From contig NW_002060959.1 of NCBI RefSeq assembly GCF_000150275.1, forward strand, positions 812,172 to 876,171: DNA of 64,000 nt, written 5' to 3'. Source of the DNA: Trichoplax adhaerens (lineage: Eukaryota > Placozoa > Uniplacotomia > Trichoplacea > Trichoplacidae). Of this stretch, positions 28,740 through 42,321 are shown piece by piece. A program made the translations under genes and the position numbers. The first letter of the stretch is position 1. Each line of letters begins with the position of its first letter. The notes beneath the pieces were generated by a model that was not told where the DNA came from, made no database searches, and was given only the letters and a program-made list of their open reading frames with translations.

Positions 28740-29188
28740 TTAACTGACTGTCACAAACCAGCTTCGTGACAAGGACAACGTAGAATAAATCTCTAAATCT
28801 CTAAAAATCTGCGGATTCAGTATCTCTACTCACAAGAATTTAGACGCCTTTGATTCTACATTAAACTCAACTAGACAATTGAGAACTACTTTATTCAACC
28901 ATCTGACGGGCTTATATACCATTCTACAGCAGCTAACATCCATGAGTTATCTTATAACAATACTTGGTGAGAACATCTACTAACTAATTTTTCAAGGTCG
29001 GACTAAAACATGTCCATTCACAGAATCATTTCAGTGCACCTTACAGCACAACATTAAATTTACTGTAACACATTTATAATTAGAGCAATTCCTATTTTAA
29101 GCAACTAGTTGTAATATATTATCACTATATTATATTCACCAAATTTAGATAGCTATTTCTTCAAGGTAGTTCGTACCGTGACATTAAC
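28740..29188 (-). mobile_element. Solo LTR, family A, with target-site duplication
   Basis: On the minus strand the element (28745-29183, 439 bp) reads TGTCACGGTACGAAC... to ...TTTGTGACAGTCA and is flanked on both sides by the identical 5 bp TTAAC (28740-28744 and 29184-29188). It carries a TATATAAG box followed by a GTTGAATAAA signal, in LTR order. A degraded relative lies at 3841-4418. A TG...CA-ended sequence with promoter and poly(A) signals and a 5 bp duplication is the hallmark of an LTR retrotransposon solo LTR. The superfamily cannot be assigned without an internal region. Confidence 0.85.
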
Positions 29189-29493
29189 ACAAGAGCTTAT
29201 AACCTGACAAACCTAATACGGCTAAATTATTGTTTTAGTCAGATAGCAGAGTTCTCTAATACGGCTCTTCGATTTGATTTAGAGATAAAATAGATTATAA
29301 CTTCATAGTAATTACTAAATTTTCTTGACCTTGCAAGTAGTATTAGTTAATATTATATTAGTTCCATGAATGATCTACTACTAAGCTCGAATAAAAAATA
29401 TTTAGTAATTAAATTTGAAATATCTTAAATTAATACAACAAAGTTAATTCGTAACCTATATCAGCTCTTGTTTGTTAGTGTAACTGAGCTACC

Positions 29494-29784
29494 AGTAATT
29501 AGATCGTGTTAAGAACTTAAAGAGCTATAAATCTTTTAGTTCTTATTGACGAAATGCTATTCATTAGACTTATTTTATCGATACAATATGAGTTTGAACA
29601 AATGAATCATAAGTTGACTTGCAAGCAATAAAGTATTCGCCTTTATCGGTAAGTAATTACTTACTTACTAGTAATTAAATCGTTGCATAAGCTAAAAAGT
29701 AACTCTAAATCATTCAATTCTCATCTATGAAATGCTATTGATTAGGCTTGATTTTATCGATACGAAATGAGCTTGAATGAACGC
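29494..29784. repeat. Tandem duplication, about 176 bp period
   Basis: Direct diverged copies start AGTAATTA at 29494 and 29670. Both contain GAAATGCTATT.ATTAG, TTTTATCGATAC and AATATGAG/AAATGAGCTTGAA in the same order. Confidence 0.7.
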
Positions 29785-31656
29785 TAGTGGATTACAATCA
29801 TAATAATAAATCCTTAATAGTTGTGTCCATGAAGACATAACTGCTATAATCTTTTGATTTTGTCCCGGAAGTGAGTAAGTGTTCACTATTTAGTAGAATT
29901 TTTTGTGCGAATGTTTGAGCTTCTTTAGAAATTTAAATACTTTTGGAGGTATCGTGGGATCGATGCAGCTGCTCAGGCGTGGTGTATAGCCAAAAGTTCA
30001 AAATGAATTGACAATGAACTCTGATCCTTTTTTGCAGGAACATGCAAAAGAACTACTTAAATTTAGCAATATAACTATAAGTTTTTCTAGGTAGCAAGAG
30101 TAAGGCAAGATTAATGTAAGCCTTTATTCAAAAATTATTTATGTACTTAAATGATAAAAAGCAAGAGCCCAAGATTGTATTTCTTGACCTCATTTAGTTT
30201 AATACTACCGAATTTATTTAATAAAAGGTTATAACAATGTAAATAAATTGTTTTGTACACAAGATATTAAGAATAACAACTATTTTAAATTAATATATTA
30301 ACACTAATATTTCTACAATTACCAAGAGTAATTAATTCGCTAATTTAAAACGGTGAATGGCAAACTTTTAATTGATTAGCGTTATAGCTACTTTAATTAA
30401 TTCTATTTAATCAACAACTCGTTTATCTATTTGGTTAAAGGAGAAAATTTTTATTACTATTTTCTTTAATAGGATAAAAAAGTTAGTTCGTTAAATAATA
30501 AAAAATCAGACCATTTTATCGGAGTTACTTCCATTAATAGGCTATGAAATATACAGCCTGTTTCAATCGATAGATTTACCATAATCATATACCTGAGCTC
30601 ATAAATAAGTAGGCATAGTCAAGAAAACTAGGCTATACATATCCGCAATAGTTCTGGATCAACGTTAAGCTACCAATGAAAAGTTAGATTGAGAGCTCCC
30701 ATTAGCCATGCATAATGATATATGCGTTTATCTCCTATAAATCTAATTAAAACGAGAAGTTACAGTAATTATTTGATTAGGCTCTACGTGACAATAAATG
30801 ATAGCATGATTATAATTACTGAATAACGAATAAATTATTTACATATCAAGAAAAATACAATCTCATAATCAGTTCATTACCACCATGCCATGAATTACGT
30901 TTTTAATTAAAGCTTATTCAACAACCAATTCAAAATTCATTCCTCTAATTTATAAAATTAGCTATTTATCATAATAAATAACTATCATTTCTTAATTAAA
31001 GCCGTATTACATTTGCATCGAATGATTTTAATATAAAGTCACTTGATCTTGTATTGCCAAATAAAATTAGCATTATTAATAAAACGACGACATACTATAA
31101 TTCTGAATATTATTGCAACATGAAAAATAAAGGGCATCTCTTAAATTGCACACTATGAAATTATTCCATAATTCTGTGATTCATAAAAAATGGAGTATGC
31201 AAATAAATGTACCGATAACATATGCTATACAATGCTGAAGGTACTTCTTGAATAAGTGAAATAGTTGAAATATTTCTCTGGAGCTCGATCACTCATTACT
31301 TCAATCTTAACTTTATTTGCAAACATATCATTGATTGTATATTTGATAAATAATCTTTCACCTTTGCAGCTTGAGCTTAGTAGCTCAAACATCGGTGATT
31401 TTATACTTACAGTAGCGATTCTAGCCTCCGATAACAAGCTAGACGTAAGCATGATAATTTCTACAGCACAGTTAAATTTTTAAAATATAAAATGTATAAT
31501 GCAATAAAAATTAAGAAATTATTTTCATTACTTTGGCACATGCTGTATCGCATCTGTTACATGCATTCCAACGGCACCTTAATTTTCCCTATATAATTAT
31601 GGGTACTGTAACGTCAGTAATTTAAGCCACATAATTATAATACTGTAACCAATAAA

Positions 31657-31945
31657 GGTAAAAATACTTCGTAGCATAGCACAGCTAGCAAGTTCTCGCA
31701 CATTACCCGGACAATTGATATTTAATTCAAGCAATTCATGCTTAATTTAGCTATCAAACTGGTGTGGCCTATTTCAGCTCCTCATTTCAGATTGTTAATA
31801 GGTAAAAGTACTCCACAATATACCATAACTCGTAAGCTCTCGCATATTACATTAACATTTAATATTTATTTCTAGTGATTTATGTTTGATTTAGCTATCA
31901 AACTTGCTTTTGCCTATTTTAGCCCCGCGTGTCTGATTATTAATG
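31657..31945. repeat. Tandem duplication, about 144 bp period
   Basis: Direct copies start GGTAAAA at 31657 and 31801. They share TACTTC/TACTCC, TCTCGCA-ATTAC, TTTAGCTATCAAACT, TGGCCTATTT/TTGCCTATTT and GATT-TTAAT. Confidence 0.75.
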
Positions 31946-34851
31946 GATTTGATATCATAAAGTCCGATTTTCCAACCAGCTAGCTGTTTGTCTTCGTAAA
32001 TTCTACGCAGATTATTTCCTGTGTAGACGTTGCCATTTTAAGTTTTTTTAATTCGATTTACATATGATCTAGAGTTCCACAGTACTGCTCGGTGAAAATT
32101 CAACTAGCTTTAGGTGTAATTATGACTGCTTTTACTCTTTTCAGCTTCAAAGTAGCCGCGTACAAGTATTATTTCATATTATGGCTTCAGAAAATCGACA
32201 GTGGTTATTGCATTTCGCATATAATAGTTAGTGCAATAGAAATCGATATCGGATTAATTATGGTTATTAATCATATGCAGCTAAGAAATTAACGGATCAA
32301 AGATTCTGGACATTGACTTTTAATTTAAACGGGCTAAAAGCCTCTAATATTTAAACTTTTTATTTTGTAGTTAAATTTAAGAGGTAGTTCAAATAAATGA
32401 AATCTGTCTATAGTTCCTTATATAATAACTATTTTAAAACGATTTTTTATATTTAATTTTATTGCGCTAATTCGGTCTACTTTTATTGGATAGCTATAAT
32501 CTTGTTTCAATAAATAAATCTAAATTTTATTTATAGTTAAATGGATACGTTCAAGTATAGGAAAGTATTATAATATTGCATATACCCGTATATACTGTAC
32601 TTAACGTTGATCATGATAAGAAACTCTAGTAACAAGTTAAGCAATTGCCCACGGTAGCAACTGCTTAGTATTATTACTTACTCTAACATGAAATGATATT
32701 TGAGTGGGCCTTGATAAATTATAAAGTAAATAGCACAAGTATATACAGACCGTATAAAGTACACGAAATACTGTATAACTAGCGTGGATTCTAATATTTA
32801 TAGTAACGGTTCCTCTCGATAGCATTTTATAATTTCCATTAGTTTTACCAGTAAAATACAGTACTATAATTTTTTCTTCTTACCACAGAACCCTAAAATT
32901 ATTCGATAATGAACCTCAGAATGCTTAGCCTAATGAATACTATAGTGATAATCTAGCAATAAGACGCAACTGACGATAGAATTTCTCTATATTATAGAAA
33001 ACTTAAGCAGCTAACAAGTTAACTCTATTAGGAGGCAAGGGTTATTACAACGCTAATACTTCTATTTTACTATGGTCAGCGTACTTATAGCACCAAAATT
33101 CTCTCGCAATATAGTAACAAGGATAATGGCTAAAAAAATGTTAGAATTCGTAAATCCTTTTAATTAGTTAAAAGATTACGTCGAATTTATTAAAAAGATT
33201 ACATTTGCTTGAGTGGTTAAAATGAGTTTTTACAAATATTTATAGATATGTAGGCATCTATTGAAATTAGGAGCATTCCAAGTTTTTACCTGGATAACTG
33301 AAATGCGTGATAACGAATTTGTTCGTCTCCGGCTTATAGCTCTAAAAGAAGCTATTTTAGAAATGAACTATCTTTTTTATACAGTATTCTAAAGTTAATA
33401 TTTCCTGCTCGTTTCTTATTAGGAGATTTCATACATCATATAGCCACTATCTGATCGTTATCAGATAACTTTTTAACTTCAAAGAAAATTTATCGAGCTA
33501 TAATACTATATACTGATTAACTCAAGAGAAACTAAGAAAAAATTTTCATAGTGCAATTAATTAACTTTATGATACGTCGCTCATTACAAAATGACACCAG
33601 AAACAGTCGATATTTCTATAATTTTCAACAATTCCATTTTACGTGCTTAATGGTCGTTATACAGTCAATGACTAATCACTCGGTGGAAAAAAAATAGTAA
33701 ATGTGACGTATACTGGTAACTGGAGTCCATCAACAGTCAAAACCTTCACAAAAAATAAAATGAAATTTCAAGAAATGAAATGTAACTGCATTCGATCCGA
33801 TACTAAGCTTAAAATTTGGTAATTTCGACTTACTTGACTTTTTCTTCCATGAGTTGTCATGCTAAAATTATGAGTTAACATGTCTAAGAATTAAGAATTA
33901 ATTGGTTTTAGTAAATCAGCTGCCACGGTGTACGATTTGCTTATATCACAGCGTGTTTTTACATATTAGCGTAGTTTATACGTATTACTGCTCTCTAATT
34001 GTAGCAGAAATGATAAATCAGATATCGAGTACTGTAAAGGATAAGGTCATTAACTCAACCTTATTAGTAATATTATGACTTTAATTCAAATTTAATATCT
34101 ATTAGAACAGTTGAAATATTACAGAATGCTAATTACTTAACGATGAAATTAATGAATAATAGACGCAATAAATGCTTATTTTGATATTAAGTTAAGCTGA
34201 ACATGATTATTTAAGATGAAATGGACAGTGACTGACTTTTTTATCGTAGATAAATTACTCAAACTTGAACTCAGTATAAATAGAGCTTGATTTAAATTTA
34301 AGCTACGGCCAACCGTTCAAGCAGACTGAAACATAGAAATTAAAATTTGAGCCTAATTCAATATTCTTCGATCGTGCTGAGTTACCTGTTTTATGAACTT
34401 TATAGTTGCCGCCCTGTGTACTCTGAACACGAACAATGTACATTGTCTGTAGGAATATTAATGTTTTATAAACTGTTACTCATTAAAGTTACCACGAAAT
34501 ATTTGAATTAATAATTATAAAATTACTATTGCACTACAGTACACCAAGAGCAATCCATTAGAACAAATACACAAATTTCTATTGACGTTAAATTGCTATT
34601 ATACGTTACCTTTCTTTCCGGCCGTACTGAAAATGCTTGGCGCTCACATTCTTTATAGGATAGAACATTATCTGTAGGCCGAATACGCTAAGATGAAATT
34701 ATAATCCGATGTTAGTGCCAAATAAACGTTTAGGATGTAACTACAGCTTTACTTATTTTATCTGAGATGACTTGTGATACAATATTAATATTATTTTCAA
34801 ATTCGAGCATTATTCAAATATCCTTTTGGAACATCCTATAGTGGCCCTCAA

Positions 34852-37800
34852 TCATAGATAGATCAAGTTAACTAACTTAGGAAACGTAATATGATAATCT
34901 TTATTGCATTTTCGAAATTCTTTTACTTCGAAACAAGGAAGATCAGCTAGAAATATACAGAGATAAAGTATAGAACTACATACATTGTCCTCTGACTATA
35001 CCATTTAAAAGTTGCATAAAACCTAATGGTTTACTAATAGCATATTACAAATATTAGCAAGCGTGATAACATTCTTACTAATAAAATAAAGACCAGCGAA
35101 TTTATCATCTGATTAGATTATAAAAAGTCTATCATTGTATACTTCAGATGTTACACATAAGTTAAAATGTGATTGTAGTTTACAATTTTGAAGTAGAACA
35201 AGTACGGTACTAAAATTACTTTTCAAACCCAGCTATAACTGCTTCATCACATAAAAAAGGTATTCGTAAGTCGCCATTATCTACTACGAGATCGTATCTT
35301 ATTAAAAGATTCGTTTAAAGATCGAAATTATCTATTTCTTAATACTGCTTCGATTTGCGTTTATTACTCTAAAGCAATGTTATTCAAGATCAATAATGAA
35401 AGTTCTATCATCTAATTTATATTTACCTGCATATAGAAACTGTAAGAATTTGGATGGCTTTGCCTAATTGCTTTGGCTTCAAAGTAAAATCCATGCAAGG
35501 CTATTAACTCCGAATGAAATTTAGGTTCCTGTAAAATTACATCGAAAACGGCTTTAGCTTGTAGTATCAACAGTGATAGCGCACCTTTTAATGAGTAAAA
35601 GCTTATGAAGGAATAAATAGAAATTACTCGTTTTTTGACTTGACATTGCCTTTAAAGATTGGTTATAGAAATTTTAATAAATACTATAACTCAGATTTAC
35701 ATGATAAAAATTAATGACGAATTTTTTTCTACCTCTTGTAGGATAAATCCTATTCTAATACCATTTAATTCTATTCGTGGATCAAGCAACATATCACCTC
35801 CATTTTGTAGCTAATATGTTTAGATAAAATAATCAAGCGGTTATAAAGTATATGAAGGCAAACAATTTTATAAATGGTCAGGTAATTGAGGTTAGTAAAC
35901 TTACACTGTGGTAATGTTGATGCAATAGAGAATAGAAATGACTTTGAGGAAAAATATTCATTTTTTCGATTTCATCCAAATGTCTCACTAAAATTTAAAG
36001 AACATTGGTAATAATTGGTTGCAAATCACTAGTTAATAGCACAATTCAATGTAATAGTTTAGTCGGTAAAGCAAAATTTTTAAATGTAATTCTATTATAG
36101 CATAGCAGGGCTATAACACAATTTGAAAGGTATCCTGTGCAGTAAGCTTCTCTATAGAGCATCATTATAACCGTCTCTTAAATACGCTAGCCATTTGATC
36201 TTTAAACTCATTTTCAAGAGAGTTTGCATTAAACTCACCATCAATGATGCCATTGTAACGAATGATTTGAAATATGCTCGTATACTTTTTGCCCTATGGT
36301 AACCAATTCAATATAAAACTATTTAGTCAAGCTTTTAGGGATGATAAATATCAATATTCAATTGAATTTCAGGCCTGTACTATTTCTATTTATCAAACCT
36401 CAGCACCAAGGAGGAAACATATATTTTTAGGTATACTGTAATTAAAAAAAATCGTGAACATTCAAAATATCAGTTTTAAATAGGAACCACACAAGCATTT
36501 GATAATTTAATGCAATGCAAAAAATGTTAAGCAACTTAACATTATTATATATAATCTATACAGAGGTACTGCTAATTTATCTTATAACGCTTACCAGCTA
36601 AAATTTACACTAACCTTTCAAAGTATTGAACTACGGTGGCATAGGTCGGCATTAACTACAAACAGAATAAAATAAATCCAAGTAAAGTTATAGTTCAAGG
36701 CAAATTTAATCTGTGAATGTTAAATGAGCTTATTAGTATTTAACATTTTGTGAACGTATGTACCAATTTCATTTACTCTAATAAGAAAGAAGCATAGTGC
36801 TAAAAGTAATATTTTAACTTTATAATATAAATATTTTTCTCTAATAATAGCCATTAATGAAGCTTCTATTACAAGCTGTAGCCCCGCTAATGAATTAAAC
36901 ATGGATTAAATTTGCAAGTAGTTCTATAAATTAAATTATTACCATCTCTGAACTGTTCTCCCTTAAGTAAATCCACACGCAAACGAGCTTGAAAACATCA
37001 TATTCATTGTACGTAAAAAATCTATGAGAATCAAGAAAGTAATACAGTTTCCAAATTACTTTAGATCAGAGCGAGTGGTTGTTAAAGTTTTTAAGCACAT
37101 GCTATTCTTACAATATTTTACCTCGGAGATTGAATAATTTTATGTAGTAGATCTAATGACAATTGCCTCAGGTTTATCCGTTTAGACATCTGTGCCAATA
37201 CAAATAGGATTTTATATAGTTGTTTCAAAGCAAGCAATTGAAAATTAGGGTTAGATACTACGTGAAACTTAAAATTTTCTTGCTGCATTACTTTTTGAAA
37301 AACGAAGTGAATGTAGTAACTGATTATAGATATACGAGTAAAACAAAGTGTTATGAAATCGATATAAAAATACTTATGTACCAGTGGCATTAAATTAATT
37401 TCTAGCCATCTTTCACAAGCCACAGCAACAGTAGATTGCTTGCACTATCAAATAGGAAATATAATTAGTGATGCGAGCTGTAGTCTCTTTAGAACTAGAA
37501 TAACTTTGCTATTTAGATAGTATTTAATGACATTTTTAGCGAATAAATTAGTAAAATCTTTTACTGATGAAACTAGTATCTACGAAAGTAAATAAAAATA
37601 AAATATTTGGTATATTTGCAGTTATAAATTCTTACAAGATAATTTTAATCATTGTAGATTAGAACAATCTTCAATATTGAAATATGGTTATATATTTTTA
37701 TACTAAATCATTTTCTTTTAATTTAGCATCGTCTCGATATATGATAAAATCAAACATAGTCACAATAAATACCAAAATTGATGATCGATTTATTCTATTA

Positions 37801-40800
37801 ATACGCATTGATCAAGATACCTTTGTTGCCATTTGATGATACTGAGCCACGTTAGATAATTCGATACTTTTGAGCATCACTTGTGCACATCTACGTAAAA
37901 TTAGCAGATAATTAAGTTGCAAATTATATGATATCAATACTGACATCAAAGCATATATAAACCTTCCGCAAGTATGGCTGTGATAACTATTTTGTGATTT
38001 AGCCGTAAATGATGCCTTTATTTCATTATCATATGCAATTGCGAACACTTACTTATTCTCTAATTTCGAGAACTGTAACTGATGGGCAGCCGCTAGTACG
38101 CCAATTACGTGTGTTTCATCAACAATCATGTCATCTCGGTATAGATTGCAAATTGCAATAGCAAAGGCTATGAATAAGTAATGACGAAGTTATTAATTTG
38201 TTTATCTAAGTTATCGAGAAATACTTATTTGCTATTGACAAAAGCAACATCCAATGAAGTAAAATTTGATATATGAAATTAATGAACTTTTTGAAAGTAA
38301 TCAGTACCTTCCTTATCAATATTTGGATCATTGGCCGATAGTTTAATTTTAATCAATTGATCATCTGCCTTTGTAACGGTATCATGTTGTTGCCTTTTGT
38401 GATCAGGTAATTCCGATGAAATATTCATTTCTGAGCCGCTTATAAGCCCTAAATTAAATATCAAAAATATTTGATTTTAATTACCACAGAAATATGGTAC
38501 CGTTTGAAAATATTAAAAATATGTAAGTTTATTAATGGTACCGGCTCTATATTTCGATGTAATCTGACGATCATGATTATGATCTATGCGATTAGTATAC
38601 GTAGCAGCTGATCTATCGCCAGCTTTCTCTAACAACGCGGTTAGTTTATTAGAGCGCTGTAGAAATGGCTTGTGTAATTCCCAAAGAGTTCCCAAGCAAG
38701 ATAATATAACATCTAAAATAGTATAGGCATGATATCATAGAGTATCATCATATACCGTACATTTAAGTATATATTTCTAAGAATCAGCAGTTATCAGAAG
38801 AAGGATGCTTTACGATATCAAAATTATACTATTTACCTGGCTCATACGGAGATGTAGTTGATCTAGAATGATAGTGGAAAGCTTCTGGTGATAGTTTAGT
38901 TTTCTTCTCTTTTGGTCTAAATTACGTTTGTTAGCGATAAAAAGAGTTAGAGATATATCAGATTCAAGTAACATTCTGTCGTACAAATCTAAAATAGCTC
39001 AAAAAATCCCTAGCGTAATGTGAATATTCAATCCCTTAGCTTTGTAATCAGTAATGAAGTACAGTATAGTTTGCGTGAATATTATAAATATGATATTTTA
39101 ATAACTATAGTTAAAGCTGTTTAAATTTTATTGAGGCTTTACTATTATATTAACTACTATTAATTTCATTTGGTGGTCGAAAAGTAATTATTTTGTTAAT
39201 TAAATAAGCTCACAACTTAATAACGCGGTTAATCTATTTAAATATACTAGTAATCCAGTTTATTGTTCCTTTGTTAATTGTTTAGTATAGGCTACGATCA
39301 ATCTGCGGTCTCCGCTAGAAGATTTAACTTACATGAAATAGGTCGATTTAGTAGGCTTTATGATTCTAGTTTCTTCTCCACTGGCAAATTTGCCATCAAT
39401 ACCAGGTAGAGGTTTGACTTCTTCATGATCTACTGGTATGTTTTGCTGTTCAAATTCCGAATAAGCTATAGCATATATTAAAGAATCAATGTAACCATCA
39501 GCATTTTGTTATTCAGTGATCAATGTATGCATGATATCATTAGTATCACACTTACTCTGATAGTTTATTATAGGAATAAACGGAGTATCATCAATTGCCG
39601 GTACAGATTTTACTGCTTGTGACGTTCCTAGTAGATCACCACCAGATGATTCGGGAAACCGCCAGCGATTTGTAGTTCCTACTTGTGTTCTTGGTCTTAC
39701 TCTCACTGGCTTAAGTAAATGTGCCTAAATACAGAGACAATTGTAACTAATAATATCCTGCAGCCAAGAGTATCAGACTTGAAGCGCATCTAATGCCTTC
39801 CGATGAATACAAAATAGTGCTTTGGTTCACTTATTAAACTTAAGTAGCGCTAGTTTAGCTTCCACGTTCAGTAATTCTTCCTTTATGAATTAATTATATA
39901 GGTTTTAATATTAATTTGCAGACTCTTACTGTATCAGTTAATTCAAAATTAAAGCATTCCAACGTATTATAAAGCGGCAATTTTTTAGTTACTTCACCAG
40001 CTACGACACTGGCTTCAAAATATATTCATAAATGCCGTTATTTTATTAGTGAAATCAAGTAAAAAAACGGAAAATTATTAAAGAAGGAGAAAGAATTGGG
40101 ACGTAACATATTTTCTATAGAGTTAGGTGCTAGTTTGGGATAGGAATATACTAAACTAAGTATTTTGTATGAAAACTATGAAAAAAGAAATTGAGTAGTC
40201 CCTACAACATATTGTAAGATAGAGTCATTTACAATTAAAATTCAATCGCTATATTGTCAAAATAACTACTGTTAATGAATTGCATCAAGCAGAATTACAT
40301 AGTTTGGATTATATATCAGCCGTAGATCAAATTATTTTGAGTAAAATATCTCTTTAAATTTACTAGCAAGGAACTATGGTTCAGGTTTAGGATTAATTTA
40401 TTTTACTATCCATAAAATTTTCTGTGAAGTTTATTTTAAGAACGGAACTAGCAATTTTCTATGCATATACTAAAGTTCAAAGTGAGTAGCAATCTTGAAG
40501 ACATCATCTTCGATAAATATGATATCAGTTTAGTCTATAACTAACTATAACATGGTCATGACAATTATGTTTTTCATTAATTTTGCACCTAGTAGTGAGT
40601 ATAATCTACTGGCGAATTACTAAAATTTTATAAATATTGATTGTACCGTTATTTCTACTCTTATTAAATGAGAGTATTCAAATTTACCTTTGAAACTTCA
40701 AGGATCTATACTATAAACAAGTGAAGCACTGGATGTAAGGTGGATGTAAGGTATAATTTCTGAATCTAATTAAAAAAGCAGTTGCCTATGCTGTCGCTAC

Positions 40801-41205
40801 CCTTTTTGAGGTCTTAGTCTGATATTTTTATTGATGGTGTTAATCGTATAAGTCGGACAAAGAAAAAGCAGATGTATTCGTATTTGGGGCAGTTCGATTT
40901 GATAACATAATTATAGCAACAATTATATCTAGACAATGGTAAATCATCGTTTTACCACGTCTAGGTCAATTATTTCCTATCAACCATTATCACACATATT
41001 TAAGGTAATCCTTTCGTTTCAGTTTACATACAAGCGACCCGAAATTAAAATAAAAAATCGAGTCATGGAGTACTTTATTGTATTTTAAATAATACCACCC
41101 GATTGGATAGCAACAAGTTGCCATTAATGCATGCAAACGCATATCTATATATCTTACCCTAGGTGACTTTTTCTCTTCGTTCGATGAACTATTCAATCCG
41201 TTCAT
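34852..41205 (-). CDS. GMCL1: Germ cell-less-like BTB-BACK protein
   Basis: GMCL proteins are BTB-BACK adaptors linked to nuclear-envelope and CUL3 ubiquitin-ligase functions. Exons on the minus strand: 41205-41158, 39724-39556, 39465-39333, 38916-38837, 38712-38542, 38448-38308, 38167-38053, 37890-37821, 37438-37382, 37189-37122, 37021-36943, 36655-36615, 36435-36399, 36293-36239, 35987-35905, 35810-35733, 35528-35427, then tentatively 35232-35157 and 34946-34852. Phase agrees at every junction; the product is about 565 residues (human about 515). Residues 1-143 are not recognised. The BTB fold starts DVILSCLGTLWELHKPFL (like SDIKIC..EWSLHK), resumes LIKIKLSANDPNIDKEA and continues LYRDDMIVDETHVIGVLAAA, a close match to GMCL1 LYRDDVLIKPSRVVAILAAA. 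BACK-type helices follow (CERWLEINLMPL, LDLLHKIIQSPR, FKLVCVWIYL, GKKYTSIFQIIR). About 60 extra residues interrupt the BTB domain. The C-terminal third is strongly diverged and the last two exons are the weakest. Confidence 0.8.
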
Positions 41206-41722
41206 TTTCTCACCCTCGATTCTGGTATGCGAATATAATTACATTATCATAATGATGAATTGATTACTCATAGTTTATATTGAAAGTTAAGTTATAATTA
41301 CCAGTAAAAAAAAAGAAAATAAATCAAGTGCAATAATTAAACTCCAATTTTGTAAATAATATCACTACTTAAGTTAAGCGCTACTCAGTGGGATGTTAAT
41401 GACTGTTGATGCTATCACTGACAATAGCTAAACAACTTGTAGTTTGTAGCCGATTTATTTCTCATATAGTCTTACTTTAAAGGTGGTGATTTGCTGATAT
41501 TATTTTTGGATAATCCAGGTAATGGAAATGTTGGTGAGGAAATTAAAGCTTCCATCTATTCGATTCTACTTTTATAAATTGATGAAGATTCTTCTTAATC
41601 ATTGACCTTCATGAACGGAAATTAGCAGACGGTCAAAAGTTGTCATGGCAACATGGTTTTAACGCTGGCTCATCAGTATTTAAGGAGTCGATTCCGTTAG
41701 TGTGCAGTATGGACTGTATAAT

Positions 41723-41765
41723 CATGGACTACTAGAAGCTAAGGTCTTCTTCTAGTAGTTTATGG
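41723..41765. repeat. Short inverted repeat sharing the foldback-element terminus
   Basis: CATGGACTACTAGAAG is followed after about 7 bases by CTTCTTCTAGTAGTTTATGG, its near reverse complement. The same CATGG-CTACTAGAAG word is found in the terminal arms of the element at 42831-43226, suggesting a collapsed relative. Confidence 0.65.
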
Positions 41766-42305
41766 TATAATGTATACCCCTAGAAGTCTATCACTGTAGT
41801 AGCCGAGCATACTTTAACTTTTCTCGTTCCCTAAATTTCAAAAGCTGTTTGGTACTCGTCAGCCGCGGATAAATATAGGATTACTATAGAGTTGTGAAAT
41901 ACTACATTAAATACTGTTTACTAGTGTCTAAAAAGTGAATTTAGCGGCAATGGCGTTTCTGATTGAAAGCTACAACCGACTGAGTTACTGTACCTTTCAG
42001 CTGAAGACGTTGAATTTATCATTTCTCCATTAAAATGATCCAATTTTACTAAATGAAGTAATTCACTATTAGACGTGATATGGCAATGTAATAATGTCAT
42101 CTGTATTAGAATTAGATATTTATAGATTTTGTATTAGCGCTATGTTGGATCGGTCGCGAGGCTGTTGTTTAGCTGCGATGATTAGGCTCCGATTGGTCAC
42201 ACCTCAGGCCGAAAATTACCTACTTATTAAGGGAATATTTGTGTTCGAGTTTTGTTCAAAATATATTGACAAATAAGATGGGTCCAGATCGTATAAAAGG
42301 GTCTT

Positions 42306-42321
42306 AGAGAGAGAGAGAGAG
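42306..42321. repeat. (AG)8 microsatellite
   Basis: Eight AG dinucleotides can be read directly. Confidence 0.9.

Larger units (their letters stand above)
23950..34851. other. Region between HHEX and the germ cell-less-like gene
   Basis: No confident gene lies here. It contains the solo LTR at 28745-29183, a tandem duplication at 29494-29784 and another at 31657-31945. A few exon-like stretches with good splice signals but no recognised homologue occur at 24964-25051 (+), 26029-26108 (-), 31370-31444 (+) and 32145-32203 (+); these are discussed as findings. The part next to 23949 probably holds the HHEX promoter and 5' UTR, but no site could be pinned down. Confidence 0.45.

Noticed and set aside
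35240-35275. Possible extra GMCL-like exon reading IMATYEYLFY on the minus strand
   Set aside because: Phase would allow it, but the acceptor is weak and there is no homology support, so it was left out of the gene model.
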